39,363 nucleotides of DNA. Origin: a virus. The position numbers were made by a program, and so were the translations under genes. Below the pieces are notes generated by a model that ran no database searches, was not told where the DNA came from, and saw only the letters and a program-made list of their open reading frames with translations. This document shows, piece after piece, positions 1 to 9,300 of this stretch (positions are counted from its first letter, which is position 1; the number at the start of each line of letters is the position of its first letter). Where the stretch lies: the IMG/VR virus record IMGVR_UViG_3300045999_004809, positions 1-39,363 of that record. One strand, 5' to 3'.

Positions 1-543
1 CACCGTCCCGAAGTCGTTAGACGGATCCACGGGTCCAGGGATGATGAACACGGTGGCGATAGTGTCCGCATCCCCGAACAGTTCAGTCCCAGCAATCCCA
101 TCAGGGGTCATCACTAGGTTCAGGCTCGGTTCACCCACGGCACCCGTAGAGGCGAACCCTGCGATGTTCATCGAGGTGAACGCTGTCGTCGTACCCAGAG
201 CGGCAGAGGAACCGACACCTGAGACAGGGGCAGTCGTGTTGGCCTGGGCCGTGCCGACTGCACCAGCAGAGGCAAGCCCCGAAGGTGCCACTACCGCTGT
301 CAGGGCAGGAGAACCCACAGCCCCAGAACCAGCAGCAATCCCATCCACAGACAAGGCAGCATTCACCTGGGCCGTGCCCACAGTGCCAGCAGGAGCAACC
401 CCAGACACGGCAATAGTGGTGTTCGCCTGCGCTGTACCCACAGCCTCAGACGAGCCAATCCCGGTCGGGTAAACCGTCAGATCCAAACTCCAACCGAGGA
501 GCAGGACCGGACGTTCAGTGATGTCCTGAATCTGGACAGTCAC
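1..543 (-). CDS. Repeat-rich virion protein, cut by the left window edge
   Basis: The frame is open for 181 codons from a GTG at 543 to base 1 with no stop, so the C-terminal part lies outside the window. The GTG is preceded by AGGGG, which overlaps the stop of the upstream gene. After about 28 residues the protein is a chain of about seven degenerate repeats of 20-21 residues. Each begins G-(I/V/L/F), carries a small-residue stretch ending in VG or LG, then a T/S/N-rich strand. Alternating Gly/Ala/Thr/Ser/Val suggests stacked beta structure, as in phage tail appendage or head decoration proteins. It is last in the visible minus-strand structural block, after the capsid genes. The exact role is not recognised. 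Confidence 0.6.
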   Translation of the reverse strand, partial: MTVQIQDITERPVLLLGWSLDLTVYPTGIGSSEAVGTAQANTTIAVSGVAPAGTVGTAQVNAALSVDGIAAGSGAVGSPALTAVVAPSGLASAGAVGTAQANTTAPVSGVGSSAALGTTTAFTSMNIAGFASTGAVGEPSLNLVMTPDGIAGTELFGDADTIATVFIIPGPVDPSNDFGTV

Positions 544-554
544 TCAGTCAGCCC

Positions 555-983
555 CTACAGGGAGAAAATCTTGTTTGCGCCGCTATCCCACACCACGGTG
601 ATGTCGCCACCGGCAGGCTTAATCGGGATACCCGTGCCCGTGTCAATCCACGCAATCAGACGCTGCGAGGACGAGGACACATCAGCGCCACCAGTCGAAG
701 CAGACGACTGAAACAGCAGCAGCGCATGATCGCTTGCGCTAGACGCAGGCGTCGTAAACGTCACATCAGCCGCATCGAACACGCCATTAGTCACCGTCTT
801 GGATGCAAGCGCACCAGACGTAGCATGCAGCGTCGCACCAGCACCAGTCACCTCAGACACCGTGTTGTGTGCGGAAGAATATGTGTAACCCCGAACCAGG
901 GCAACCTTGATAACCGCCGTGTCAAGATCAATGCTTCCATCGAGGAAGCCTTCCTTGGCCTTAGGGAAGACAGCGTTCGCCAC
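555..983 (-). CDS. Small conserved phage structural protein (head/tail region)
   Basis: This 142-residue protein begins MANAVFPKAKEG. It resembles a widespread phage family whose members start MANAxxPKxKE, continue with a VKVALV-type strand and are found just after capsid genes. The start is GTG at 983, with AAGGAG about seven bases upstream. It is rich in Ala, Ser and Thr with predicted beta strands and has no catalytic motif or membrane segment. It lies between the 105-residue protein and the repeat protein in the late operon. A head-associated or tail-associated structural role is inferred from position and family memory, not from a known function. Confidence 0.6.
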   Translation of the reverse strand: MANAVFPKAKEGFLDGSIDLDTAVIKVALVRGYTYSSAHNTVSEVTGAGATLHATSGALASKTVTNGVFDAADVTFTTPASSASDHALLLFQSSASTGGADVSSSSQRLIAWIDTGTGIPIKPAGGDITVVWDSGANKIFSL

Positions 984-992
984 CTGTACTCC

Positions 993-1310
993 TTAGAATT
1001 GAACTACCTGCCCCGTCTTAGGGCTGTAATGGGCACCGTTGCTGAAGGTGTTGTTTGTTGCATCAAAGGCAGCGCCTGCCTTCTCCGATATCTCAATCGC
1101 CTTACGGATATCGGGAGTCCTAGTTGTCGCAGGCTGAATCCCTGCCGACCTCGCGGTCTTGTACAGATCCAGTTCAGCCTGCTTGCCACGCTCCCTGGTC
1201 CGGTCAATGCCCAGGTGTGACTTACCCCAGCCCACTCGCAGAGAAGCCGATCTCAGGCAATCCCCATAAGAGGCATGGTCTTTTGTGATACATCCGGTCC
1301 TACAAGCCAT
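993..1310 (-). CDS. Small conserved phage protein with N-terminal Cys motif
   Basis: The chosen start is ATG at 1310 (MACRTGC...), with GGAAGGA about ten bases upstream. An upstream TTG would be in frame but has no ribosome site. The 105-residue protein has three or four N-terminal cysteines, then a basic helical middle (ERGKQAELDLYKTARSAG) and a C-terminal segment reading FDATNNTF. Similar small proteins with an N-terminal CRTGCxTxDHxSYGxC pattern are common beside capsid genes in actinophages and environmental phages. Their function is unknown. A strong hairpin lies directly upstream, between this gene and the capsid gene, so its translation or transcript level may be set separately. Confidence 0.6.
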   Translation of the reverse strand: MACRTGCITKDHASYGDCLRSASLRVGWGKSHLGIDRTRERGKQAELDLYKTARSAGIQPATTRTPDIRKAIEISEKAGAAFDATNNTFSNGAHYSPKTGQVVQF

Positions 1311-1330
1311 ACAGATAAATCCTTCCAACG

Positions 1331-1372
1331 CCTGTAGGGGCCACCCCCACTATTTGAGGTGACCCCTACAGG
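1331..1372 (-). terminator. Strong hairpin after the capsid gene
   Basis: CCTGTAGGGG (1331-1340) pairs perfectly with CCCCTACAGG (1363-1372). A second CACC/GGTG stem lies inside. It sits between the capsid stop (1386) and the next gene's ribosome site. In the minus-strand direction there is no U-run after the stem. It may therefore be a leaky terminator or an RNA stabiliser that lets capsid mRNA exceed downstream mRNA. Confidence 0.6.
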
Positions 1373-1385
1373 TTGATCAGTTAGA

Positions 1386-2345
1386 TCAGGATGCGTTGAT
1401 CGAGCTCGAAGACTCGATGCGCCAGAGCGCCGCCTCGCGGTAACGCTTCCAGCCCAGAACGCCGTACCAGCCCAGAGGGCGGTGACGCATGAGCTTGTCA
1501 GTCACAGGACCGACAATGGTGTGCGGCTCCTCCGCGACAGCCTCAGCAAGCGCCTGCTTGCCAACGATGATCGTGCGGAACACGCGAGCCGAAGACGAAC
1601 CATCGGTCGTATTGTACATGCGCGGCGTCTCAATGAAGTACGCGCCATCAATCGTACCGATGAAACCAGGCCAGAAGTTCTCCGAAGCGTCGTACTTGTG
1701 GAGATCCTGGAAACCTCCACCCGTCGTCTCGCTGCGAATGTCGTGCGAAACCTCAGGGTGAATGTATGCAGCGTAGAGGCTGCCCTGACGCGGAACTGCA
1801 AGACCCGCACGCAGCTTCGACACACAGAAGCGGACATCCGTCAGGGCGATGGTGTCCGTCGCCTCAACCTGATTGGTTGCGGCAGGAGTGTCAGAAGCGT
1901 CACGGGCGTAGCGCACATTGCTGCCGCCACGAAGTTCCGTCATGGCAACCGCATCAAGCGAGTCAGCCATGTTGTAAGCAATGATGTCAGCCGCAGCCGG
2001 GTCAACATCAGACAGCGAGAACAGACCCAGCTTGCGGGTGAGCAGGGCAGCATTGCCGTACTCAGCCAGGGTCACCGTCACCGTGCTGGTGTTGCTCAGG
2101 GCAACAGCATCAGGATCGACGTTCTCAGTAAGGGTCGAGGTAGCCTGAGCCAGATCAGCATAAATCTGGAAGACAACGGACGAACCCGGCATGGCCTGCT
2201 GCACAGGACGCTTATCAGCAACATCACGGATGAGCGGCTGCGAACGCAGGGCCATCTCAACATAGCGATCATAAGCGGACTGGACAAGGTTAGTCATGCC
2301 AGTCTGGTTGCTGATCGTAGCCGAACCAGTGTAGGTATTAGCCAT
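1386..2345 (-). CDS. Major capsid protein, N4-gp56 type
   Basis: This 319-residue protein should form the HK97-fold capsid shell. It fits the N4-gp56 major capsid family in length and layout. The N-terminus is MANTYTG and is followed by a helix with QSAYDRYVEMALR. Next comes a strand carrying PGSSVVFQIYADL. A VTVTLAEYGNAALLTRKL strand leads into an alpha-helix with DIIAYNMADSLD. Near residue 200 there is an IHPEVSHDIR segment and near residue 220 a GFIGTIDGAYFIETPR segment, both typical of the P domain. It follows the scaffold gene closely, the usual late order, and is followed by a hairpin that could allow it to be expressed in excess. Confidence 0.85.
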   Translation of the reverse strand: MANTYTGSATISNQTGMTNLVQSAYDRYVEMALRSQPLIRDVADKRPVQQAMPGSSVVFQIYADLAQATSTLTENVDPDAVALSNTSTVTVTLAEYGNAALLTRKLGLFSLSDVDPAAADIIAYNMADSLDAVAMTELRGGSNVRYARDASDTPAATNQVEATDTIALTDVRFCVSKLRAGLAVPRQGSLYAAYIHPEVSHDIRSETTGGGFQDLHKYDASENFWPGFIGTIDGAYFIETPRMYNTTDGSSSARVFRTIIVGKQALAEAVAEEPHTIVGPVTDKLMRHRPLGWYGVLGWKRYREAALWRIESSSSINAS

Positions 2346-2387
2346 TGTTGAGATTCACCACCTTTCGCGGTTAGTTATTGGACTTGG

Positions 2388-2888
2388 TCAGTACACCGGG
2401 GGACCGCCAGAGTTCTGAAACAGAATCCTGTTCAGCTCTTCTGGCGTCTTCGCAGCGGCGATCATCGCCATAATCTGCGACTCGTCACCCACGGGTGCTT
2501 GTCCCGCGTTTACAACATCGTTGAACTGCTGATAGCCCTGGGGCACCTGAATGTCAGGCTGATTACCCATCTGCTCCTCGGCCTGCGATCCACCATTCAC
2601 AGCCGCAGTGGGCTGGAACACATCGCTACGGTCATCGAGCCAAGACGTAATCTCTGCCTCGTTACTCAGACCCTCAGGGATCAAATCAGCGATCTTCGGG
2701 TTGTAGCCACGCGAGGTGAGAACTTCCTGCACGCTGCGCTTACGAGATTCAACTCGGAAACCTGTCAGTTCCTGTTCGAGTTCCTTGATGCGACGCTGCG
2801 CTGCCTTGTGCGCTTTACGCACCTGGGTCATAGCGCCGTCATCGTAATCATCGAAATCGTCAGGCAGGTCGTACTCATGCTGGGCCAT
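2388..2888 (-). CDS. Scaffolding protein
   Basis: This 166-residue protein has the composition of a phage scaffold. The N-terminus is very acidic (DLPDDFDDYDD). A charged coiled-coil follows at about residues 20-55 (RKAHKAAQRRIKELEQEL). The tail is rich in Gln, Asn, Pro and Ala. It ends with a helical segment including EELNRILFQN, which could contact capsid. Position immediately upstream of the major capsid gene on the same strand supports the assignment. The ATG at 2888 is preceded by GAGGGTGAGGG. No protease motif is visible. The call rests on composition and synteny, because scaffolds diverge quickly. Confidence 0.75.
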   Translation of the reverse strand: MAQHEYDLPDDFDDYDDGAMTQVRKAHKAAQRRIKELEQELTGFRVESRKRSVQEVLTSRGYNPKIADLIPEGLSNEAEITSWLDDRSDVFQPTAAVNGGSQAEEQMGNQPDIQVPQGYQQFNDVVNAGQAPVGDESQIMAMIAAAKTPEELNRILFQNSGGPPVY

Positions 2889-2963
2889 ATGCCCTCACCC
2901 TCTTCTCATCCGTGGAAGTCGCCACCCACACGCATCACTGGGGAAGTAGACGCATGGCTGTGG

Positions 2964-2997
2964 CTATCGGTCTTATGACGCACACCGGGGCCGATAG
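2964..2997 (-). other. Short inverted repeat upstream of scaffold gene
   Basis: CTATCGG (2964-2970) and CCGATAG (2991-2997) form a seven-base stem with a 20-base loop, between the tRNA-like sequence and the scaffold gene. It has no U-tract. It could be an mRNA processing or transcript-end structure, but this is weak. Confidence 0.3.
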
Positions 2998-3010
2998 ATC
3001 CGGTTGTGGG

Positions 3011-3089
3011 TGGAGGTGACGGGAATCGAACCCGTGTCTGGGTCTGTGTCCTTCGTGAGGCTTTACAGTCCCGCTATCCATTCACCCCC
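3011..3089 (-). tRNA. Degenerate tRNA-Tyr(GTA)-like sequence
   Basis: On the minus strand GGGGGTG (3089-3083) pairs over seven positions, with one G-U, with CACCTCC (3018-3012). The T arm is complete: ACGGG, loop TTCGATT, CCCGT. A CTGTAAA loop, the usual tRNA-Tyr anticodon loop with anticodon GTA, is at 3068-3062. A longish region between anticodon and T arm fits the long variable arm of bacterial tRNA-Tyr. The D arm is defective: only AATGGATA, resembling a D loop, follows the acceptor and its 5' stem is missing. The anticodon stem forms only about three pairs. CCA is not properly encoded, since the end reads ACCCA. It is either a decayed tRNA or a structural mimic, lying between scaffold and internal protein genes. 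Confidence 0.45.
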
Positions 3090-3144
3090 GAGGACGCCTA
3101 CTGGCGTCCCGTGTGAACCCTGTACCAGCGGTAATCATCCACGC

Positions 3145-4332
3145 TTACATGTTCCTTTCAACGGCGAGAGAACCCGCAGAAGCGCCGCTCGATCCAGCAA
3201 ACCTGGCACGCTCCCTCTTCGCACGCCTCTCCGACGCGAGCTGCTTCTGTCGATCACCGAAAGCAGCATCCACACTGTCTGTCTGGTTAAACGCCTCACG
3301 GTCAATTCCAGCCAGGGTTGTTTCCCGGTCTGCGACCCTGCGTGCCTGGTCAAAGGTGCCCTCCAAGCGGGACATCGTTTCCATCTCAAACGGATTCTGA
3401 ATCTGACCCAGAGACGTACCACCCAGTCGCTCCGCGAGCGCCTTATCCATGCTGAACCCGGCACGCTCACCCGCAGCACCAATCTGTGCCGCTCGAGCCC
3501 TAGAACGCACACCCTCCTGCGTGCGGATAGCCTCATTGCGTTCCGCAGCAAACGCCAAGCCCTGCTCATTCGTGAGGCCCAGCATGTACGCCGTCAAGTC
3601 ACCGTCAGTAATGTTGTAGTACTGCTTCAGCTCCGCAGCAACAAGCGGATTCATTGCCTGCTTAGCGGCGATAACCCGCTCCTCAACTTCCTTAGGAGAC
3701 AGGCCGGCACCAATCAGACGGGCGTAGTCAGCAGGGCTGTCGTAGTAGGTTGGGTCAATGCCGTAGTTAGCCATGCTGTTCCGGTATGCAGACTCAAGTC
3801 CGATGTACTCGGCCTCACTAATGGCCTGACCACGACCGATCAGTTCAGCCATTCCAGCGAAGCGACGCTTATACACATCTGTGTCACGGAACTTCATCAA
3901 CACCGCATCAGTGCCGGCATCAGCCAGACCCTCAAGGATCCAACCCTCAACCTGACCCATCAATGTTGTGACATCAGCTTCCGCGAAACCGAACTGCTTG
4001 AACAGGCCACGCAGGTACTCACGGGCATTAGCCCGTGTAGCAATCTGCTGAGTGTTGTCCGCAGGCTCATCCTCAACCTCGTCAACAATGGGAGGCTTAC
4101 CGCCACCCACACCCTCACCGGGAGGACGGATACCCATATCGGGACGACGACCGGGGAGCGGCTGCTCAACCCAAGCCTCACCGCTCCACACCCACTCGTA
4201 GCCCTCCATAGGGGCACGAGGAGGCTGACCCACCGGACCCCCAGGAGGGCCGCCGGGATACTCAGGACCCCGAGAAGGTGGGGGAGTGACAGGCTTCGGT
4301 GCAGGCGGCTTCGGATTCTTCTTCTTTGCCAT
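3145..4332 (-). CDS. Putative internal virion protein with Gly/Pro-rich N-terminus
   Basis: This 395-residue protein starts with a basic tag (MAKKKNPK). About 80 residues dominated by Pro and Gly follow. A short EWVWSGEAWVEQPLPGR segment resembles the tryptophan-containing modules seen at the ends of phage virion proteins. The rest is helical, with ADYARLIGAGLSPKEVEERV and coiled-coil sequences, and ends in a basic RRAKRERARF tail. It lies third in a series of large helical proteins between portal and scaffold, the place of DNA-ejection proteins in short-tailed phages. Function is inferred from that position, and no enzymatic motif is visible. Confidence 0.55.
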   Translation of the reverse strand: MAKKKNPKPPAPKPVTPPPSRGPEYPGGPPGGPVGQPPRAPMEGYEWVWSGEAWVEQPLPGRRPDMGIRPPGEGVGGGKPPIVDEVEDEPADNTQQIATRANAREYLRGLFKQFGFAEADVTTLMGQVEGWILEGLADAGTDAVLMKFRDTDVYKRRFAGMAELIGRGQAISEAEYIGLESAYRNSMANYGIDPTYYDSPADYARLIGAGLSPKEVEERVIAAKQAMNPLVAAELKQYYNITDGDLTAYMLGLTNEQGLAFAAERNEAIRTQEGVRSRARAAQIGAAGERAGFSMDKALAERLGGTSLGQIQNPFEMETMSRLEGTFDQARRVADRETTLAGIDREAFNQTDSVDAAFGDRQKQLASERRAKRERARFAGSSGASAGSLAVERNM

Positions 4333-4334
4333 CC

Positions 4335-5447
4335 CTACCCCACGAATCCCATCATGCGAGCCAAATCAGACCCGATACTCGAATAGGTATTGAGAGCGTT
4401 ATTCGTGTACTGCCAACGCTCATCCTTCTTGATCGCCTGGTTGAACTCCCACAACGGCATCAACCGAGGTTCCTTCGTGGTTTGATCAATATCCGTAAAC
4501 GCTCTCCGGAGCAGCGGATCATTCAAATCCACTGAACTGGGATCCCGAAGTTCCAGCATCTGAGCAAGCTCACCGATGTAGCCCGAAGCCAAATCGCGAA
4601 CCGAACGATCCTTCGACAATCTGCCAGCGAACACCGGATACTTCGACTCGGCCTCAGCAATCAGCTCATTCCAGGCATCGTCCTGATCATAGTTCGAGTT
4701 CGGGTTCAGGATCTGCTGCGCGGTTCTCTTCGCCCAATCGGCATCACGAGTTAAACCATAGGCTCGAACAGCGTCAGACAAAGTCCGCTCCGTATCAAGA
4801 AGCGCCCCACCGGGAGTTAACTCGTTGCCGCCGGCCTGCTGCTTCCCAAACTGCCCAGCCAGCCACACGCGTAAGCCACGATCGTCAGAGTTCCAGCCCT
4901 GGTAGTAGTAACGTCGCGCAATCTTGTTCAGCAAATCGTCGGGAATGGCGATGTTGTACAGCTCATTCGCAAGATCACGAATCTTATCTCTCGCGTCACC
5001 GAGTGCCTCGTTCCACACCCCAGGCGGCTGGCTGAACTCCATCTCAAAGGCGGCACGCCACGCAGAACCCTTCTTCGGATCCAGCCACCAGTCAGTCTTC
5101 TTCAACTCACTGTTGAACGTCTGAGCGTCCCAGCCCTTACGCACAGCCTCATCAAACAACTGACGCAGTTCATCATCCGTGCGAACAAGATTCGCTACCT
5201 CAGGGCCGAGACGACTGAAGTAGTCCTCCATGAAGTCCCGGCGAGCCTCCTGGCGATCCGCACCCGGATCAGCATTACGGATCCTACGGAGGGCTGCTCG
5301 AGCTTCCCGCAACCGATCCTCAGCCGCATCGATCGCAGTAGCGGATCCAGTCTTCTTCTCGTCAGCAAGAGCCTGCTCCGCAAGACGAATGTCACGCTCC
5401 GCGATACGAACCGACTCGGGCTTCCTACGCCGCTCCTCAGCCATCAC
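4335..5447 (-). CDS. Putative internal virion protein, helical
   Basis: The protein has about 370 residues. The start may be GTG at 5447 or ATG at 5444, both in frame. The upstream gene's TGA overlaps them, so the two are translationally coupled, and a run of five G lies just upstream. The N-terminal 60 residues are a charged coiled coil rich in Arg, Glu and Ala. The middle carries tryptophan-containing helices (KTDWWLDPKKGSAWRAAFE, YYYQGWNSDDRG). The C-terminus is ARMMGFVG. It shares general style with its two neighbours and with the helical C-terminus of the 2140-residue protein. An internal core or ejection role is inferred from context. Confidence 0.5.
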   Translation of the reverse strand: MMAEERRRKPESVRIAERDIRLAEQALADEKKTGSATAIDAAEDRLREARAALRRIRNADPGADRQEARRDFMEDYFSRLGPEVANLVRTDDELRQLFDEAVRKGWDAQTFNSELKKTDWWLDPKKGSAWRAAFEMEFSQPPGVWNEALGDARDKIRDLANELYNIAIPDDLLNKIARRYYYQGWNSDDRGLRVWLAGQFGKQQAGGNELTPGGALLDTERTLSDAVRAYGLTRDADWAKRTAQQILNPNSNYDQDDAWNELIAEAESKYPVFAGRLSKDRSVRDLASGYIGELAQMLELRDPSSVDLNDPLLRRAFTDIDQTTKEPRLMPLWEFNQAIKKDERWQYTNNALNTYSSIGSDLARMMGFVG

Positions 5448-6370
5448 GCACCCCCAGCCAGAGACTGCATGAACACTTGGAAGTACTGGTCACCCTGACG
5501 CTCCCGGTAATCCTCCTGATCTTGAGCAAACTCAAGCGCAAGAACACCCGGATCAACACCACCAGAACCCACAACAGTGTCACCCTCCACAGACACCGTC
5601 TGCGGGTTCGCCATCTCAGCCTCGTTCAGAATCTTCAGGAACTGGCTGTACTCGTTCTGTGTAGGGTTGCGACCCAGAGCCTGCTGCATCGTCTGCATCA
5701 ACAGACCCTTAGCGGAAGTCGGGTTCGTCAGGCTGACCTGACCGCCCCCTCCACCGCCACCACCACCGCCGTAACCTCCACCGCCACCTCCGTAAGAGGA
5801 AGAACCGGAGGATCCCGTGTCAACAGCGGGGCCATCGAACAGAGACGGAGGCATGTAACCCGTAGCCACATCCTCCGCAAGGAGATCAAACGGATCCTTG
5901 TTAATCCCTCGAGCCGACAGATAGCCCGACATCTCAACATAGTTGCTGAACGTGGACTCTGCGGTGCGGGGACCGCCACCTAGAGCCTGAGCTGCGTTAG
6001 CCCACGCCTGCTGCTGCCACGCCGGCAAAGTACGAAAACGTCCCGCCGCTTCAGCCTGATCCACCTTCTCGTAATACTGGTCAGTCCACGAGACAATAGG
6101 ACGCATCACCTCAGGGGCAAGATCCCGAGGCTGCAACCGGAACGAGTCATGCGCCACCCCAGCAACAACCGAAGCGGCCTTGGATTCACGTGCGTCAAGA
6201 GCAGGACGGTACTTGAACAGCGGACCCGTGTACGAACCACCAGCAGCCACTTCCTGCTTGCCCTGGTTGTAAAGGGCAGCAGCACGGTCAGCAAGCCTGT
6301 CCGCAGACATGCCCGGATTCTCACGGCCAGCCGTCGCCACATTACGTGCCGTATCTCTCCACCAAGACAT
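5444..6370 (-). CDS. Putative internal virion protein with polyglycine linker
   Basis: This 308-residue protein begins MSWWRDTARN and overlaps the stop of the giant gene (TAATG). A helical N-terminal domain of about 190 residues contains WTDQYYEKVDQAEAAGRF and PAWQQQAWANAAQ. It is joined to a C-terminal domain by a low-complexity linker of Ser, Tyr and more than 20 Gly at roughly residues 200-225. The C-terminal part (LMQTMQQALGRNPTQNEYSQFLKIL) looks like a small folded helical module. Linkers of this kind join independently moving domains in virion proteins. The place between the giant protein and two other helical proteins argues for an ejection or inner-core component. Confidence 0.5.
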   Translation of the reverse strand: MSWWRDTARNVATAGRENPGMSADRLADRAAALYNQGKQEVAAGGSYTGPLFKYRPALDARESKAASVVAGVAHDSFRLQPRDLAPEVMRPIVSWTDQYYEKVDQAEAAGRFRTLPAWQQQAWANAAQALGGGPRTAESTFSNYVEMSGYLSARGINKDPFDLLAEDVATGYMPPSLFDGPAVDTGSSGSSSYGGGGGGYGGGGGGGGGGQVSLTNPTSAKGLLMQTMQQALGRNPTQNEYSQFLKILNEAEMANPQTVSVEGDTVVGSGGVDPGVLALEFAQDQEDYRERQGDQYFQVFMQSLAGGA

Positions 6371-9300
6371 TACCGGACCTCCACAGGTTCCCAGGCACCC
6401 GAATCCGGAATCGCCTTCGTGAACGTCACCACCAGGCCACGCTTCTGATCAAGGGTCAACGAATCACCCACATCATCCAGCCACAGATTGACAGCGATCT
6501 CCCACGTCTCACGCAACGCAGACTTCGCGTCATCCATGTTCACGCCCTCAGCGCGACCCGTAGCCACATCCTCATACTCTGACTTGAACGACAAGTACGC
6601 GTCGATCAGCGGGAGAGACATATTCGCGGCAGCATTCCCACGGGCCGACAGCGAAGTAGCCGCCTCCACAATCTCTCGAGCAACAACCCGATACTCACTC
6701 GCCTGAGTCCACCCATCAGAGTTCAACAGGTAGTCGATACCCCGGTACTCGTTACGGATCAGGGATCGACCCAGAGTGCGGATCTCCTCCTGCTCCGTCC
6801 ACACAGGGTTCTTCGACCCATCAGGCATGTACTCGGGAATACCGGACGTGTTCCGATCGAACTCGTTCTGAACATCAAGCCACTGCCAGTAACCGTCAGC
6901 CTTGATCATGTCTCCGGCGTACCGCTCCACTTCCTTCCACTTCGTGGCGTTGTACGTCTTCAACGCCTGGAAGGCAGCATTTGTCGTCGGAGCGTCCTTG
7001 CCCTCCGGCATGAACAACGACATGCCACGAGGAGCCTCTTCCCACACATCAAGGTTCGACTTCAAGTAGTCCACGTTTTTCAACGTGGGCGTGACATAGC
7101 CGTTGTCGTAGCCCTCAGACTGCGACTGGAGGAAGATCCCGTCAGTCGGGTTTGACTCCGTCCAGCGAATGTAGGCGTCCGTCCAGTCCGAGCCGTCGGC
7201 TAGGGAGGCTTCGACCATGTCGCGGAAAGCTGGACGCAGAGCCTGATAGCCGGCCTCACGGGCAGCAAGGGACGCGTAGTCGTCCATGTATTGCGGTGAC
7301 GATGGGGCGAAGAACCCGAAGATCAGGGACAGCAGCGACATCTCGACTGTGCGTGCCTGCATGGTGTCCATGAAGTCGTTGCGGACCTGCTCATCAGCCC
7401 ACTCCTCCGGGGTGGGGATCTGACCAGCGGCAGCAGTTGCGGCAATAGTCCGCATCGTCATCTTGTAGCCGAACGTCCCCGGTGCGTCTTCGCCGATAGC
7501 AGAGGTGATCACAGCCTGCATCTTCTTCACCACAGGGGGCAGGGCACCGTAGACCGCGCCCACGAGGTTCTCGCCGTATCCGCTGAACGGGCTATCAATG
7601 TCCTGCTGAGCCGCGATGTCACCAAACACCTGCGCCTCAATAGCCTTGAAGAAGTCCTGAGCCACAGGCATCGAACGCAGAATCGGCTGCAACGTCACCG
7701 CAGTCCACGGCGACGACGCCGTAGGCATCCACTGATTCGGATCCAGCGACGGTGACAGCCACTGCACCTTGCCGCCGAACGCCATCGGCGCAGCCGCATG
7801 CTTCATCGAGCCATACCCAAGCGCATGCGTGAACGGCTGAAATGCCGCCATGACAGGCGCAGACATCGGATAGATGAAGTACTCCCCGCCGTACTGATCC
7901 TTATGCACAAACCCGAAGTCCTGGCTCGCCTGCCACGCCAGCACAGCCTTCCAATACGCCATCGGCTCATACTTACCCGTGCGAATCAGACGACGACCGA
8001 AATCCTCCTGGGCACGGTAGTAGCGAGCAATGTTGCGGACCTGCCACGCAAGATTCGTCCGAATCGCAGGATTGTCCACATACGACATCGTCAAACCGTA
8101 AGCACGCTCAGCAGCAAGATCCGTCATCATGCGAGCTGCACGCTCTTCACCGAACACCTTCGCGTAACGGGCCTCCAACGGGGCCAACGCCTTACGCGTC
8201 TCCAAGTAGTTGCCGTAGAACAGCGGATTACGAGTCAACCGGGCAAGCGACCGCCCCATCATCTCCCACGCCGTCGTCCCAAACTCGCGACCGTCGTTCG
8301 CTGGAACCCACACCGGCTCCGACTGGTACACCAGAATCGACTCAGGATGGTCATACTTGCCCTGCATGAAATCTTCAACGAAGATTCGCTGCTCGTCACC
8401 ATCACCGATCTCGAAATACGGGCGACCCTTGTCATCTGTGCGACGCAACGCCCCGTAAAGTTCTTGGTTCCAGTCACCGTCACGGCCCGTAAACGTGGCA
8501 GCCATATCGTCCATCATGCGACGCACAACATCCTGCTCACGCTCAGCAGAGTTCAAACGCATGCGCTGACGCACATACGCCCAATCCTTCGACACCTTCG
8601 AACGGTTCACCACCTCGGTGATGATCTTCTGAAGAGCTTCTTGGTTCGTGCCACCGGGCGCATTGAGAGCCTCCCAGTAGCGCGGCAAGTAGTTCAATGC
8701 ACGCTGATTCAGGCTGTACTTCGCGGTCATAAACTGCAAGTGAGCCATCATAGCTCGAGCCTCACGATCAGACAGCGTCTTGCTGGACAAGCCCATGCGG
8801 GTCGCGTACTCGCGATCCAGATACACAGCCCGGTACAACTCACCATCAAGGTACGTGTACGTGCCCTCATCGCCAACAGCGGGAAGCGTCGAATCAGACA
8901 AGTGACGTGAAGACTCCGCAGCCTCTTCCTTGAACGCATACCCGTACTCGGAGTTGAGGAGCTGCTTCTCGTACGACAGGATCACGCGATCCTCAGGCGT
9001 CAACTCATCCATCGACTTCGCTCGAGCAAGACGGCGACCGAAAGCACGCAGACGCTTATCACCGGAACGAACCAACTTCTGGCGCATCAACGCTCGAGCA
9101 GCCAGATCCACGACAGCCTCACGCCCCGCAAGCGCGGCAGCGCGACGCTCAAACGACGACGTAGTCGGCACAAGGAACTGAGCCACACGGGCAAGCACCC
9201 CGTCACGGACCCGATCCGTACCCGAGACATACGTTGCCTTCTCGGAAAGATCAACCGCCATTGTGCGGAACACACCCAGCTTGCCGTGCCGGCCATACAG

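Noticed and set aside
3004-4386. Long plus-strand frame over the internal protein genes
   Set aside because: It has no ribosome site and is antisense to two well-supported genes. It is a frame shadow of GC-rich coding sequence.
5730-5800. Polyglycine stretch as a sequencing artefact
   Set aside because: The frame stays open on both sides and codons vary (GGG, GGT, GGC, GGA), so it looks like a real linker.
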